31,578 nt of DNA from IMG/VR virus record IMGVR_UViG_3300021960_000013, positions 1 through 31,578 of that record. One strand, given 5' to 3'. Source of the stretch: a virus. The notes beneath the pieces were generated by a model. It saw only the letters and a program-made list of their open reading frames with translations. It made no database searches and was not told the DNA's origin. Shown here one piece after another: positions 22,336 through 29,185 of this stretch. Both the position numbers and the translations under genes were made by a program. Positions within the stretch are counted from its first letter, which is position 1, and each line of letters opens with the position of its first letter.

Positions 22336-23220
22336 TTAGAATCTTATACACTGCCTCTGCCCCTGTTGGTCAAATGCTGATGGCCATTGTGCTCTTGGTG
22401 TGGGTGTTGACCATAACTGATCCACTTCAATCACACCCTTGTGGATCAAGTCGCGTGCCTGTGCCATTTTGTGATGGAAGCCACTTGCTCTTGGGGAGGG
22501 CAACACCACACTCACTGACTGCCAAAGCCATTGCTGGAAGTCCATAAGGAGTTTGGGGTGCTTCTCCGCTGCCAACACCACACAGCCATTCTGTGCCATT
22601 TGGACTGATTGTATCCTGTCGGTGGGACTCAAGTCCACACACCAATGATACTCGCCTCGGGGTGTGTCCACCACTTCTACACCCAATTGGTTGAAATAGT
22701 CTTTGTGATAGGTGCCCCACACCGTGACTTGCCACGTGGGTTTTTGTGTGAGCATATACTGGCAGATTACCTTGCTCAAAAATCCTGTGCCTATTATCAG
22801 CATCCTTGGAGTGTGATCTATGTGGCAGTGACTGACTGCTGTTTGTGCCTTGTAGCCCACACAATTAAGGGCACAAGCCACTGGCTCTAAGATGTATCTT
22901 GGCAGTGCTTCTGGCACCACCACGTAGGTTTGGGGCTCACACACATACTCGTCAGCGAAAGCAGGCTCACCTCTGGTGGCCACATAGTCGCCCACTTGGC
23001 AGTCCTGGACATCCTTGCCCACTTCAATGACCTGTGCCAAACCTTCGTGTCCCATACAATGTAAAGGTAGAGGGCCAAACTCGCCCTTGCCCATTGCCAC
23101 ATCGCTGGAACACACGCCAGTCAGCACACTACGGACACGGATCTGTCTGTCTGTTATGTCAGGCACTTGATATGTGGTTTCATACCATCCCTTGCCTTGT
23201 GTTGCTAATATTTTTGTCAT
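22336..23220 (-). CDS. Zinc-dependent alcohol dehydrogenase-like protein (MDR superfamily)
   Basis: 294 aa, shorter than the usual ~340. Catalytic-domain features: VCSSD with C37 and D40, CMGHEG with H58 and E59, VIEVGKDVQDCQVGDYVATR, and EPVACALNCVG. The four-Cys structural zinc lobe is missing. The nucleotide-binding motif reads GTGFLS, so the third glycine of GxGxxG is replaced, and cofactor binding may be altered. An oxidoreductase acting on a sugar or alcohol is likely; substrate unknown. It has its own promoter and shared SD leader (AAGGAGCAAACAAC) and lies next to a Gfo/Idh/MocA gene. Confidence 0.8.
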   Translation of the reverse strand: MTKILATQGKGWYETTYQVPDITDRQIRVRSVLTGVCSSDVAMGKGEFGPLPLHCMGHEGLAQVIEVGKDVQDCQVGDYVATRGEPAFADEYVCEPQTYVVVPEALPRYILEPVACALNCVGYKAQTAVSHCHIDHTPRMLIIGTGFLSKVICQYMLTQKPTWQVTVWGTYHKDYFNQLGVEVVDTPRGEYHWCVDLSPTDRIQSVQMAQNGCVVLAAEKHPKLLMDFQQWLWQSVSVVLPSPRASGFHHKMAQARDLIHKGVIEVDQLWSTPTPRAQWPSAFDQQGQRQCIRF

Positions 23221-23271
23221 AGTTGTTTGCTCCTTGGTGTTATATTGTAAACTCTTTGTGTGATTTGTCTA
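23218..23271 (-). promoter_or_regulatory. Promoter and SD leader for the dehydrogenase
   Basis: Minus strand: TAGACA (23271-23266), 16-nt spacer, TACAAT (23249-23244). The -35 begins with the TAG stop codon (23271-23269) of the upstream gene. Leader contains AAGGAGCAAACAAC just before ATG 23220. Confidence 0.65.
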
Positions 23272-24237
23272 CCTTCCCATTAATTGTGTGTAGACGCTGG
23301 CTCCAAATCCACCGGTGTTGCTGATTGTTTCACCTGTGATTTGTTCATGGATCCACACATCCTCACACATCTGCTGATCCCACCACCATTGGTCATAGTA
23401 GCCATCCATTTCGATGGTTTTGGCAATCATATCCTTGTAGCACCAATCCGGACACAAGCCCAATTCAGTGTGGCAGTTGCCTATGTGTATGGCTATGTCA
23501 TCTTCTTGGTTGCTCTTCCAATCCGCTGTGAGTTTTAATTTTATGGGTGAGTCTGGCAGTTCATATGTCAGCACACACAAATCGTCCACATCATACACGC
23601 CATCCTTTTGTATAGAGCCATAGTCTGTTTGTGCCATATCTTGAAGTGTGTAACGCTGTTCGAGTGTTCTTTGTGTGAGTTTTAAACGATGGTAGTCGTC
23701 GGGCAACAGCACACACACCATACTCAATAGGTGTGGCATAAGGTCTCTGCTGACTCCACCAAACGATTTGCTTTTGTCTGTGAACCAACTGCCTGGATTA
23801 GGCACTCTGTCCTTGTTGATCCAGTTTATGCGGATCTCTTGTTCAGGGTGTTGCCTGATGTAGGCTCTCAATTGAGGCCATATCTTCCTGTATTGGTTGT
23901 TCTTGGTCATAATCAGTTTTTTTTCACCGTTCTGTTGTGCCATATTGTGCCACCACTGGGCATCCTCGAAGCCTGGTTTTTCCACGAACACAACCCTGCT
24001 GTTGAAACCGACGTGGTGTGCTATTTCGCGGTGTAGATGATTGGGCAGGCAGATGTGGGCAGTGTCGTAGTCATAGTTGAAGTCCAAAGCATCGTCCACA
24101 TTAGTAAAGTCGGCTCCCTTGCTGACATCGGCGTCCACCGTTACCACGGTGTGCCCTAATTTTTTGAGTTGGTCGACGTATAATTGTCCAAATCCCAAAC
24201 CCACCACTAAACTTCTTTTTTGGTAGTTCTTATCCAT
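23269..24237 (-). CDS. Gfo/Idh/MocA-family oxidoreductase
   Basis: 322 aa. N-terminal Rossmann motif VVGLGFGQLYVDQL (GxGxxG intact), acidic end of strand two (VVTVDAD), family motif VEKPG (Lys-Pro) near residue 90, and the catalytic-type segment SRDLMPHLLSMV. The C-terminal alpha/beta domain follows (KLKLTADWKSNQEDDIAIHI, TGETISNTGGFGASVYTQLM). These enzymes oxidise or reduce sugars or inositols with NAD(P). Start overlaps the previous stop by 8 nt (ATGGATAA). Substrate unknown. Confidence 0.85.
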   Translation of the reverse strand: MDKNYQKRSLVVGLGFGQLYVDQLKKLGHTVVTVDADVSKGADFTNVDDALDFNYDYDTAHICLPNHLHREIAHHVGFNSRVVFVEKPGFEDAQWWHNMAQQNGEKKLIMTKNNQYRKIWPQLRAYIRQHPEQEIRINWINKDRVPNPGSWFTDKSKSFGGVSRDLMPHLLSMVCVLLPDDYHRLKLTQRTLEQRYTLQDMAQTDYGSIQKDGVYDVDDLCVLTYELPDSPIKLKLTADWKSNQEDDIAIHIGNCHTELGLCPDWCYKDMIAKTIEMDGYYDQWWWDQQMCEDVWIHEQITGETISNTGGFGASVYTQLMGR

Positions 24238-24856
24238 ATACTTTCTCCAATAGTGGCAATTGTCTGGTGTAGATGTCTGCCACGGATTTAAATCCTAAAT
24301 TGTTGATCACTTGTTCTTGGGTAAAAGTGTAGTCACGGACTTCTATTGCCTTGCTGATTGGCACGTCCTGCTCACACACATAATAGTCTGTGACATCGTC
24401 GCCATTTATCCTGCTCTTGAGATCCAAACTCTTTACCCAGTTCTTCTTCTTGACACTGATGCCACACCATTTGGCTCTGTATCTGTGCCACCAAACAGCA
24501 CCTATGTCCTCGGCCACGAAAGAATATCTTCTGTAGGTCTTGGGCTCTGGTCTTAATACAATTCTACCCTCCAAGTCCGAGGCAGAAACTCTCCTTTTTA
24601 GCAGGTCACACAATTTAGCGGCGTTGTCTAATATGCTGAGTGGTATGCTGGTGCTGGCGCCTGGAAGATTGTCGTTTTTGGTAAACCAAAGCACGTCCAT
24701 AGGCATTTGGTCTTCAGCCAAATGTGGCAATACCTTACATTCTGTTTGTAATAGACCTGACTGCTCAATCTGCTCTAAAGATTTGATGCCATAGTCTTGT
24801 TCAAGTTTGTCTGTAACCCAGTGATGGATTATAGTTTGCTGTTGAGTTGTTTTCAT
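24230..24856 (-). CDS. Unknown protein, leaderless first gene of the oxidoreductase operon
   Basis: 208 aa. ATG 24856 lies 7 nt after a consensus -10 box, so no leader or SD is available. Contains a hydrophilic start (TTQQQTIIHHWVTDKLEQDY), a central region with MPMDVLWFTKNDNLPGASTS and aromatic VWWHRYRAKWCGISVKKKNW, ending in a small helical domain (FTQEQVINNLGFKSVADIYT). No motif recognised. Co-transcription with the Gfo/Idh/MocA gene suggests a related role. Confidence 0.75.
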   Translation of the reverse strand: MKTTQQQTIIHHWVTDKLEQDYGIKSLEQIEQSGLLQTECKVLPHLAEDQMPMDVLWFTKNDNLPGASTSIPLSILDNAAKLCDLLKRRVSASDLEGRIVLRPEPKTYRRYSFVAEDIGAVWWHRYRAKWCGISVKKKNWVKSLDLKSRINGDDVTDYYVCEQDVPISKAIEVRDYTFTQEQVINNLGFKSVADIYTRQLPLLEKVYG

Positions 24857-24862
24857 ACTTTC

Positions 24863-24891
24863 ATTATACTTTCTGGCTTACAATATGTCAA
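24863..24891 (-). promoter_or_regulatory. Early promoter (leaderless) for 24856-23269
   Basis: Minus strand: TTGACA (24891-24886), 17-nt spacer, TATAAT (24868-24863). The upstream gene's stop TAG (24895-24893) sits two bases before the -35, as TAGGTTGACA. ATG follows the -10 by 7 nt. Confidence 0.85.
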
Positions 24892-24892
24892 C

Positions 24893-25414
24893 CTATGCTG
24901 TTTGCCCTTGTTTTTGCTGGCTTTCCTGTTGCCAAAACCATTGCTGGCAAGCGGCAAATATCTGCCTATTCCTGGAACCCTTAAGGTTGTTGGCCAAATA
25001 GGTGGGCAGTCTTTTGTCTGTTTTTGTTAGACCATTCTCCCAAGCCTCTAACAGACACTGGTCATCCCAGTCCTTGTTAAATTGGTTAAGGGCTTCCACT
25101 ACACCTTGGGACTCGAACATCTTTCCAGTGTATTCGCGCCATTCATCTTCCAGGTAAATCACGTGTGGCTGTTGTTTGGTGAGCAGTTCTTTAATCAGCA
25201 TACCATTTACCACTATGGCTACCACTTCTTGGGTTTGTAATTGATTCCTTGCCACAAGAGTTTGTGACTCCCAGTAGCCTTTGGTTTTATAATATTGATG
25301 GGGAATAAGTCTGCCAAAATAATCCTTGACCGTTTGCTTCCTATTTTTGTGTCTTGGCATACAGACCACATAGGACATCTCGCTGTAAATCTTTGTTTGT
25401 GGTTTTGGTAACAT
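24893..25414 (-). CDS. Early protein of unknown function
   Basis: 173 aa; start overlaps the preceding stop (TAATG). Basic and aromatic-rich: CMPRHKNRKQTVKDYFGRLI, then VVAIVVNGMLIKELL, YLEDEWREYTGKMFESQG, and a Gln/Trp-rich end (AACQQWFWQQESQQKQGQ). Possible nucleic acid interaction given the basic start; no family recognised. Confidence 0.7.
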   Translation of the reverse strand: MLPKPQTKIYSEMSYVVCMPRHKNRKQTVKDYFGRLIPHQYYKTKGYWESQTLVARNQLQTQEVVAIVVNGMLIKELLTKQQPHVIYLEDEWREYTGKMFESQGVVEALNQFNKDWDDQCLLEAWENGLTKTDKRLPTYLANNLKGSRNRQIFAACQQWFWQQESQQKQGQTA

Positions 25415-25626
25415 TACAAAGTCCTATATAGGACATCCATTTGTTCTTCGAATGTCTTACAATTATCCATCTTCACCAAGAAACGGAACATTTGCTCCGC
25501 TTCGTCGAAAGTTTTATATGTCCTATTGAATCGTTTACGTGGTCGTTCATTACGGTCACATACCACATATCCATCCGGTGTGATCCATATACTCTGACCA
25601 CGACCACTCTTGCTTAGTTGTTTCAT
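25414..25626 (-). CDS. Small basic early protein (AP2-like)
   Basis: 70 aa. SGRGQSIWITPDGYVVCDRN, PRKRFNRTYKTFDEAEQMFR: a short three-strand plus helix pattern resembling AP2/integrase-type DNA-binding modules, though this is a guess from the pattern. It has its own promoter and the shared SD leader AAGGAGCAAACAAC. Overlaps the next gene (TAATG). Confidence 0.65.
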   Translation of the reverse strand: MKQLSKSGRGQSIWITPDGYVVCDRNERPRKRFNRTYKTFDEAEQMFRFLVKMDNCKTFEEQMDVLYRTL

Positions 25627-25679
25627 TGGTTGTTTGCTCCTTGTTTGATTAATTTTACTATATTTACCTGTTCTGTCAA
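25624..25679 (-). promoter_or_regulatory. Early promoter and SD leader for 25626-24893
   Basis: Minus strand: TTGACA (25679-25674), 16-nt spacer, TAAAAT (25657-25652), leader with AAGGAGCAAACAAC before the ATG at 25626. Confidence 0.75.
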
Positions 25680-25693
25680 TCTAAGCCCTTATA

Positions 25694-25720
25694 AGCAGGA
25701 TTTTTTTGTGTTTTCCTGCT
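25694..25720. other. Intergenic hairpin
   Basis: AGCAGGA (25694-25700) / TCCTGCT (25714-25720) around a T-rich 13-nt loop, between gene 25744-26226 and the promoter of the next unit. It may mark the end of the upstream transcript, but has no U-tract on the minus strand. Confidence 0.4.
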
Positions 25721-25743
25721 GGCACAGGGCCCAGTTAAATTTA

Positions 25744-26226
25744 TTATGATGTAGCACCTTCGGTGATTTCTACAGGATCTTGTCCTTTTACAAAACGCCC
25801 AAGTTCATCTTGGAATACATTTTCGTCCACATACTGGTTGTAGATTTGTTGCCATCTTTTGTCCAGTCTATGCTTTGCCTGTAGTATTACTCTTCGAAGT
25901 TCGAATTCGTAGCCCATACGATTAGTCACACCCTCTCTGGGTGTAAGACTAATGCCAATATCTTCGTGGCATTTGTTGAAATCCAATTCCCAAAAGTTTT
26001 CTGGACACTCGAACATATTATGGCCTTCTGCTTCTCGTTTGTTGTAGTGTGACACCACTTCTGGAGAGTCTGGACATTTGTCACCTGAGTAAGATAGGTG
26101 TGGAGTCTCCAATATTTTATTGTGTTTCCACTGAGAGTCATGATATCTTTTTTGTGATACCCTAATCTTAGTGTTTAACAATTCTGTTCCATCTTGGAAC
26201 AATTTTGCTGGTCGTCTGTTAGTCAT
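25744..26226 (-). CDS. Early protein of unknown function
   Basis: 160 aa, hydrophilic. MTNRRPAKLFQDGTELLNTK, LSYSGDKCPDSPEVVSHYNK, MFECPENFWELDFNKCHEDI, then a helical C-terminal part (LRRVILQAKHRLDKRWQQIY). Three Cys and several His are spread without a clear zinc pattern. Own promoter and shared SD leader. No family recognised. Confidence 0.7.
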   Translation of the reverse strand: MTNRRPAKLFQDGTELLNTKIRVSQKRYHDSQWKHNKILETPHLSYSGDKCPDSPEVVSHYNKREAEGHNMFECPENFWELDFNKCHEDIGISLTPREGVTNRMGYEFELRRVILQAKHRLDKRWQQIYNQYVDENVFQDELGRFVKGQDPVEITEGATS

Positions 26227-26288
26227 TTGTTGTTTGCTCCTTGTTTGAGTTATATCTTCATTATAAATTCTTGGTTAAAATTTGTCAA
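26224..26288 (-). promoter_or_regulatory. Early promoter and SD leader for 26226-25744
   Basis: Minus strand: TTGACA (26288-26283), 17-nt spacer, TATAAT (26265-26260), leader of about 27 nt with AAGGAGCAAACAAC. The stop TAG of the upstream gene (26292-26290) again forms TAGGTTGACA. Confidence 0.85.
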
Positions 26289-26289
26289 C

Positions 26290-26487
26290 CTACACCAACT
26301 CTTCTTTTTCATCGTGTAAGTGCCACACAAATTCTTCTTCAACACCTATCCAATCCAACCACGGTTCGGTGATGCCTTTGTATTCAGCATAGTCGAACAG
26401 CAGTTCGTCTTTGCTTTGATGATCCAAACTCATATACTTTGACCTTGTGAGTCTGTCCATAATGTCCCTGATGTGTTCTGTTTTCAT
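26290..26487 (-). CDS. Small acidic early protein
   Basis: 65 aa: MKTEHIRDIMDRLTRSKYMS, ELLFDYAEYKGITEPWLDWI, ending in an acidic tail (EEEFVWHLHDEKEELV). Own promoter and shared SD leader. Small acidic early phage proteins often act as inhibitors of host enzymes or as DNA mimics; that is only a suggestion here. Confidence 0.65.
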   Translation of the reverse strand: MKTEHIRDIMDRLTRSKYMSLDHQSKDELLFDYAEYKGITEPWLDWIGVEEEFVWHLHDEKEELV

Positions 26488-26547
26488 CGTTGTTTGCTCC
26501 TTAATAAGTTAATAATATAATTGTATAGTCATTAGGCAATGTGTCAA
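26485..26547 (-). promoter_or_regulatory. Early promoter and SD leader for 26487-26290
   Basis: Minus strand: TTGACA (26547-26542) preceded by TAGG, 16-nt spacer, TACAAT (26525-26520), leader with AAGGAGCAAACAAC. Confidence 0.75.
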
Positions 26548-26578
26548 CCTATGTATAAATCGCTGTTTTATTGGTGTT

Positions 26579-27265
26579 TTAGTCGGTGTATGTGAACAAA
26601 TCACTGACGATTTCACGTCTTTTGCTTCTAATACTCTTGATGTGGTCGTATCTACACTTGAAGTCCCACAAATCTTCGTCTTCAAAAGGTCGAGTTGGTC
26701 TGGATTGTAGCCTATCCACGAACAAATCCTTGACCAATTGGCTATGGGTGTGTATGAGTTCCACATTTTCAAGTTCTTGGATGCGGAGATTTTCGCTTTT
26801 GAGTTTGTCTAAGAAGTGTATGCCAGTGGCAGTGGTCATCTGATGGTCATATCCTCTGCTCTTGCTACGTTTTATTCTTCTTTTGAGTATGGTGTCTTCT
26901 GTTTCATCCATATAATACACACAAACAGGGCTTAGGCGTGACAACTCTTCGAATATGGGATAACTCTGGTGTATGATGCCTTCCCATATCACATCGTATC
27001 CGTGGCTGTCAACATATTTGGCAGCCAATTTTAATTGTTCTGTATAATATATGCTGTCACCACCAGTGGTTATCTTGTCGGTGTGTTCTACATATTGTCC
27101 CACAATCACACAATCAGCAAGAGTTTGGTGACCATGGCATAAATTTATAATCTGTTGCCCTAACTTGTCTTTCATAATCACACTATATTTTGGATACAGC
27201 CTTTTGATGCTTTTGACTGCTGTGGTTTTACCACTACCTGCTGTGCCTCTGATACAATGGAACAA
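26579..27265 (-). CDS. P-loop kinase (AAA_33-like)
   Basis: 228 aa from TTG 27265; GAGGG lies upstream and no ATG is near, and the start puts Walker A GTAGSGKT at residues 7-14. VIVGQY (53-58), TTGGDSI (66-72) and a Walker B-like DVIWEG (91-96) follow, then a basic lid region (TILKRRIKRSKSRGYDH). The combination of G-x-Y, GGD and EG is shared with small phage P-loop kinases, some of which phosphorylate nucleotides or hydroxymethylated bases in DNA. Substrate unknown. Last gene of the 27706 operon, 2 nt after the previous stop. Confidence 0.8.
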   Translation of the reverse strand: MFHCIRGTAGSGKTTAVKSIKRLYPKYSVIMKDKLGQQIINLCHGHQTLADCVIVGQYVEHTDKITTGGDSIYYTEQLKLAAKYVDSHGYDVIWEGIIHQSYPIFEELSRLSPVCVYYMDETEDTILKRRIKRSKSRGYDHQMTTATGIHFLDKLKSENLRIQELENVELIHTHSQLVKDLFVDRLQSRPTRPFEDEDLWDFKCRYDHIKSIRSKRREIVSDLFTYTD

Positions 27266-27267
27266 AA

Positions 27268-27456
27268 TTATAGCCCTCTGTTTCTCAATTCCTGTTCTAT
27301 GGCTGTGATATCTCGATTAAGTTGATGATACACTGCCCAGTATTCGCTGTCTGTAATATCTTTACGTTCTGCCAAATCGTTGATTTCTTTCAACAAATTG
27401 TCCCTGCGGTCTTGGAGTGTTGTGGTCTCCAAATCTTCCAATCTCAGTTCAACCAT
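27268..27456 (-). CDS. Small coiled-coil protein
   Basis: 62 aa; starts within the end of the HTH gene (8-nt overlap ATGGTTGA). Two charged helices (VELRLEDLETTTLQDRRDNL, LNRDITAIEQELRNRG) form a probable helical hairpin. Function unknown; translationally coupled to its neighbours. Confidence 0.65.
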   Translation of the reverse strand: MVELRLEDLETTTLQDRRDNLLKEINDLAERKDITDSEYWAVYHQLNRDITAIEQELRNRGL

Positions 27457-27706
27457 AGACTTCCTCTAATTTTTCACCACGTTTGATGGACTCAACCACG
27501 CGCCACTCAGTGACATTGTATAATTTTGCCCAGTGCTTGGCAGTTTCACCTTGGTATGTGTATTTGCTGTCTCCTCGATTGTGGCTAATATTGTTTGGGT
27601 CGGGCAGGTCTGGTTGCCCGTTACGTTTTAATCGTTTTCTCATTGCCTCACGACTTACGCCGTGTTCTACAGCCAATTGAGAAAGTGTTTTTTTCTTTTC
27701 TGACAT
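27449..27706 (-). CDS. Helix-turn-helix DNA-binding protein
   Basis: 85 aa, leaderless start (ATG 7 nt after the -10). Residues 8-30 (LSQLAVEHGVSREAMRKRLK) form a clear HTH of the kind that binds DNA; a second HTH-like segment is at 55-80 (AKHWAKLYNVTEWRVVESIK). Likely an early transcriptional regulator of the phage, perhaps acting on the dyads near promoters. First gene of a three-gene operon. Confidence 0.78.
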   Translation of the reverse strand: MSEKKKTLSQLAVEHGVSREAMRKRLKRNGQPDLPDPNNISHNRGDSKYTYQGETAKHWAKLYNVTEWRVVESIKRGEKLEEVYG

Positions 27707-27712
27707 TTGATT

Positions 27713-27741
27713 ATTATAGTTTCTTTGTATTTACCTGTCAA
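27713..27741 (-). promoter_or_regulatory. Early promoter (leaderless) for 27706-26579
   Basis: Minus strand: TTGACA (27741-27736), 17-nt spacer, TATAAT (27718-27713), then 6 nt and ATG. Upstream of the -35 lies a strong hairpin (27748-27770). Confidence 0.85.
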
Positions 27742-27747
27742 CCTGTA

Positions 27748-27770
27748 ATGCCCCTTTAAATCAGGGGCAT
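27748..27770. other. Perfect 8-bp hairpin upstream of the HTH-gene promoter
   Basis: ATGCCCCT (27748-27755) / AGGGGCAT (27763-27770), 7-nt loop. It follows the end of gene 27785-28189 on the minus strand without a U-tract; either an imperfect terminator or an operator. Confidence 0.55.
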
Positions 27771-27784
27771 CACACAAAGATATA

Positions 27785-28189
27785 TTAATTAAATTCGAAC
27801 AATTTATTTGCCTGTTGATAGGCAGTTCTGATAATATTTGTTCTTTTGTTGACCGGGCGTGGTGCTTTGTCGTTGATTACATCCATCCAATCACACATCA
27901 TCATACACAATTGCCATCTCACAGATTTACTGGCTTTGGTTTGGCTAACCAATTTTCTTTCAATTGTGTCTATGGTTTGTATTTTGAAGGGAGGTTTAAT
28001 ACCCTGCGATATTAAATCTCTTATCTCAGTGATTATGGCAAAGCAGTCCTGTTTGTTGAGTTCCGCACAAAGGTCGAAGTAGTAGCCTATGCCACGAACA
28101 TCTTCCTCCATCTCTTTGCCTTGATCGTAGATTGCTCTACGTTCTTTGTATAGTCTTAAGAACTTAAGACTTGTGTCGTCGTTTGTCAT
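27785..28189 (-). CDS. Early helical protein of unknown function
   Basis: 134 aa with a strong SD (AAAGGAGG). Mostly alpha-helical: LKFLRLYKERRAIYDQGKEM, FDLCAELNKQDCFAIITEI, SKSVRWQLCMMMCDWMDVIN, TAYQQANKLFEF. No motif recognised and no clear promoter of its own; probably transcribed from upstream of 28571. Confidence 0.7.
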   Translation of the reverse strand: MTNDDTSLKFLRLYKERRAIYDQGKEMEEDVRGIGYYFDLCAELNKQDCFAIITEIRDLISQGIKPPFKIQTIDTIERKLVSQTKASKSVRWQLCMMMCDWMDVINDKAPRPVNKRTNIIRTAYQQANKLFEFN

Positions 28190-28217
28190 TTTGCCTCCTT
28201 TATAAGGTCTAAGTTAA

Positions 28218-28242
28218 GATGTGCTGGTCCACCCAGCACATC
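28218..28242. other. Perfect 10-bp hairpin between two early genes
   Basis: GATGTGCTGG (28218-28227) / CCAGCACATC (28233-28242), 5-nt loop. It follows the stop of the 28254 gene. No U-tract; possible attenuator, RNase site or protein-binding site in the leader of the next gene. Confidence 0.6.
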
Positions 28243-28253
28243 GGTGTATCGGA

Positions 28254-28571
28254 CTATTCGGCAAATCCACGTGACCAATAGCGATTCATATTGCTCTTGG
28301 TGTGTTCACTTCTTCGGATTATGCTGATGTTACCCTCAGTCCATGGTAATTTAGAGTCAACCCTAATCATAGTGTATTGACCCTTATGTCTGCCAGCCTG
28401 GCTTGACCTCCCACTGGACAACCATATGTCGTAGTATTGAGCCGGAGTAAGTTCATATAGTTCGTGCCTGTATTTTGCCTGAGCTTTGTGCCTGGCATAA
28501 CGGGTGCTCCAAGGTTGTGGTAAACCATAAGTTGATACACTTCTTGGTGTAAAGACTTTTTTGATTAGCAT
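28254..28571 (-). CDS. Conserved small phage protein, first minus-strand gene
   Basis: 105 aa. Contains YARHKAQAKYRHELYELTPA, YYDIWLSSG, YTMIRVDSKLPWTEGNISII, RRSEHTKSN: the pattern (AQ.KYR.E.. LT...Y...W, then R.D....W...N..I..R.EH) is that of a small phage protein related in layout to HNH-type host-takeover proteins, though catalytic His-Asn-His residues are not obvious. Function unknown. Divergent from the late + operon. Confidence 0.65.
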   Translation of the reverse strand: MLIKKVFTPRSVSTYGLPQPWSTRYARHKAQAKYRHELYELTPAQYYDIWLSSGRSSQAGRHKGQYTMIRVDSKLPWTEGNISIIRRSEHTKSNMNRYWSRGFAE

Positions 28572-28599
28572 ACATATATTTATAAATTAAATAAGAAAA
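28572..28599. promoter_or_regulatory. Divergent A/T-rich control region
   Basis: 28 bp between the first minus early gene and the first + late gene. For the minus gene, TTGACT inside the start of the + gene with TAATTT 17 nt on is a possible promoter; for the + side, TTGATT with TAAATT 16 nt on is possible. Both are weak matches. TATAAATT also resembles the late-promoter word TATAAATA. Confidence 0.4.
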
Positions 28600-29181
28600 A
28601 TGGAAAAGTCAATAGGAATAATCATAGGAAATGGTCCCAGCCAAAAATACTATAGAAATCAAGACGGATTTAAGGTTGTGTGTAATCTCAATTGGCACAT
28701 ACCACACGATGTGGTGTCCATAATTGATCCACAACCTATAGAATACATCTACAAAAATCAATTGCTGACAGACAAATTGGTTTGGACAAGCCCTAAAGCC
28801 AACAGACTGATCCAGCAATACCAATTACAACTGGAGGTAGAGCAGTGCCACAACACAGCAATACCCTACAACAATGCCCAATTCGCTTGTTTAAAATTAT
28901 TATCTTTGGCACACACAACCATCCACATATATGGCTGTGACACATTATGGAGCGATGATATGACCAGCAATCAAGACACCATGATACCAAGACCACACAG
29001 GGATTTGACTTTGTATGTCCAATGGCGTCAATTATGGCAAAAGATATTCACTGACAACAGACAAATAGACTTTTACATACACTCGCCTGTTAATATAGAT
29101 TGTGTGGAATATGGTGTAAACGTAAAATACCATCAACACCTTACATTTAATCAACAATTAGCATCTCAATCCAATAAATAA
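28600..29181 (+). CDS. GNGPS-motif protein (DUF115/MptE-like)
   Basis: 193 aa. Starts MEKSIGIIIGNGPSQKYYR: the IGNGPS loop is that of DUF115/MptE-like Rossmann proteins, some linked to glycan or flagellin modification. It continues VVCNLNWHIP, VSIIDPQPIEYI, YGCDTLWSDDMTSN and an HSPVNI end, consistent with a nucleotide-sugar-type fold. It begins the late fibre cluster and may modify fibre or host surface glycan, which is speculative. SD is poor (AAGAAAA). Confidence 0.65.
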   Translation: MEKSIGIIIGNGPSQKYYRNQDGFKVVCNLNWHIPHDVVSIIDPQPIEYIYKNQLLTDKLVWTSPKANRLIQQYQLQLEVEQCHNTAIPYNNAQFACLKLLSLAHTTIHIYGCDTLWSDDMTSNQDTMIPRPHRDLTLYVQWRQLWQKIFTDNRQIDFYIHSPVNIDCVEYGVNVKYHQHLTFNQQLASQSNK

Positions 29182-29185
29182 TAGT

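Noticed and set aside
21978-22547. 189-aa + frame over two minus genes
   Set aside because: It spans the boundary between two well-supported minus genes and is their shadow, although a + promoter lies upstream.
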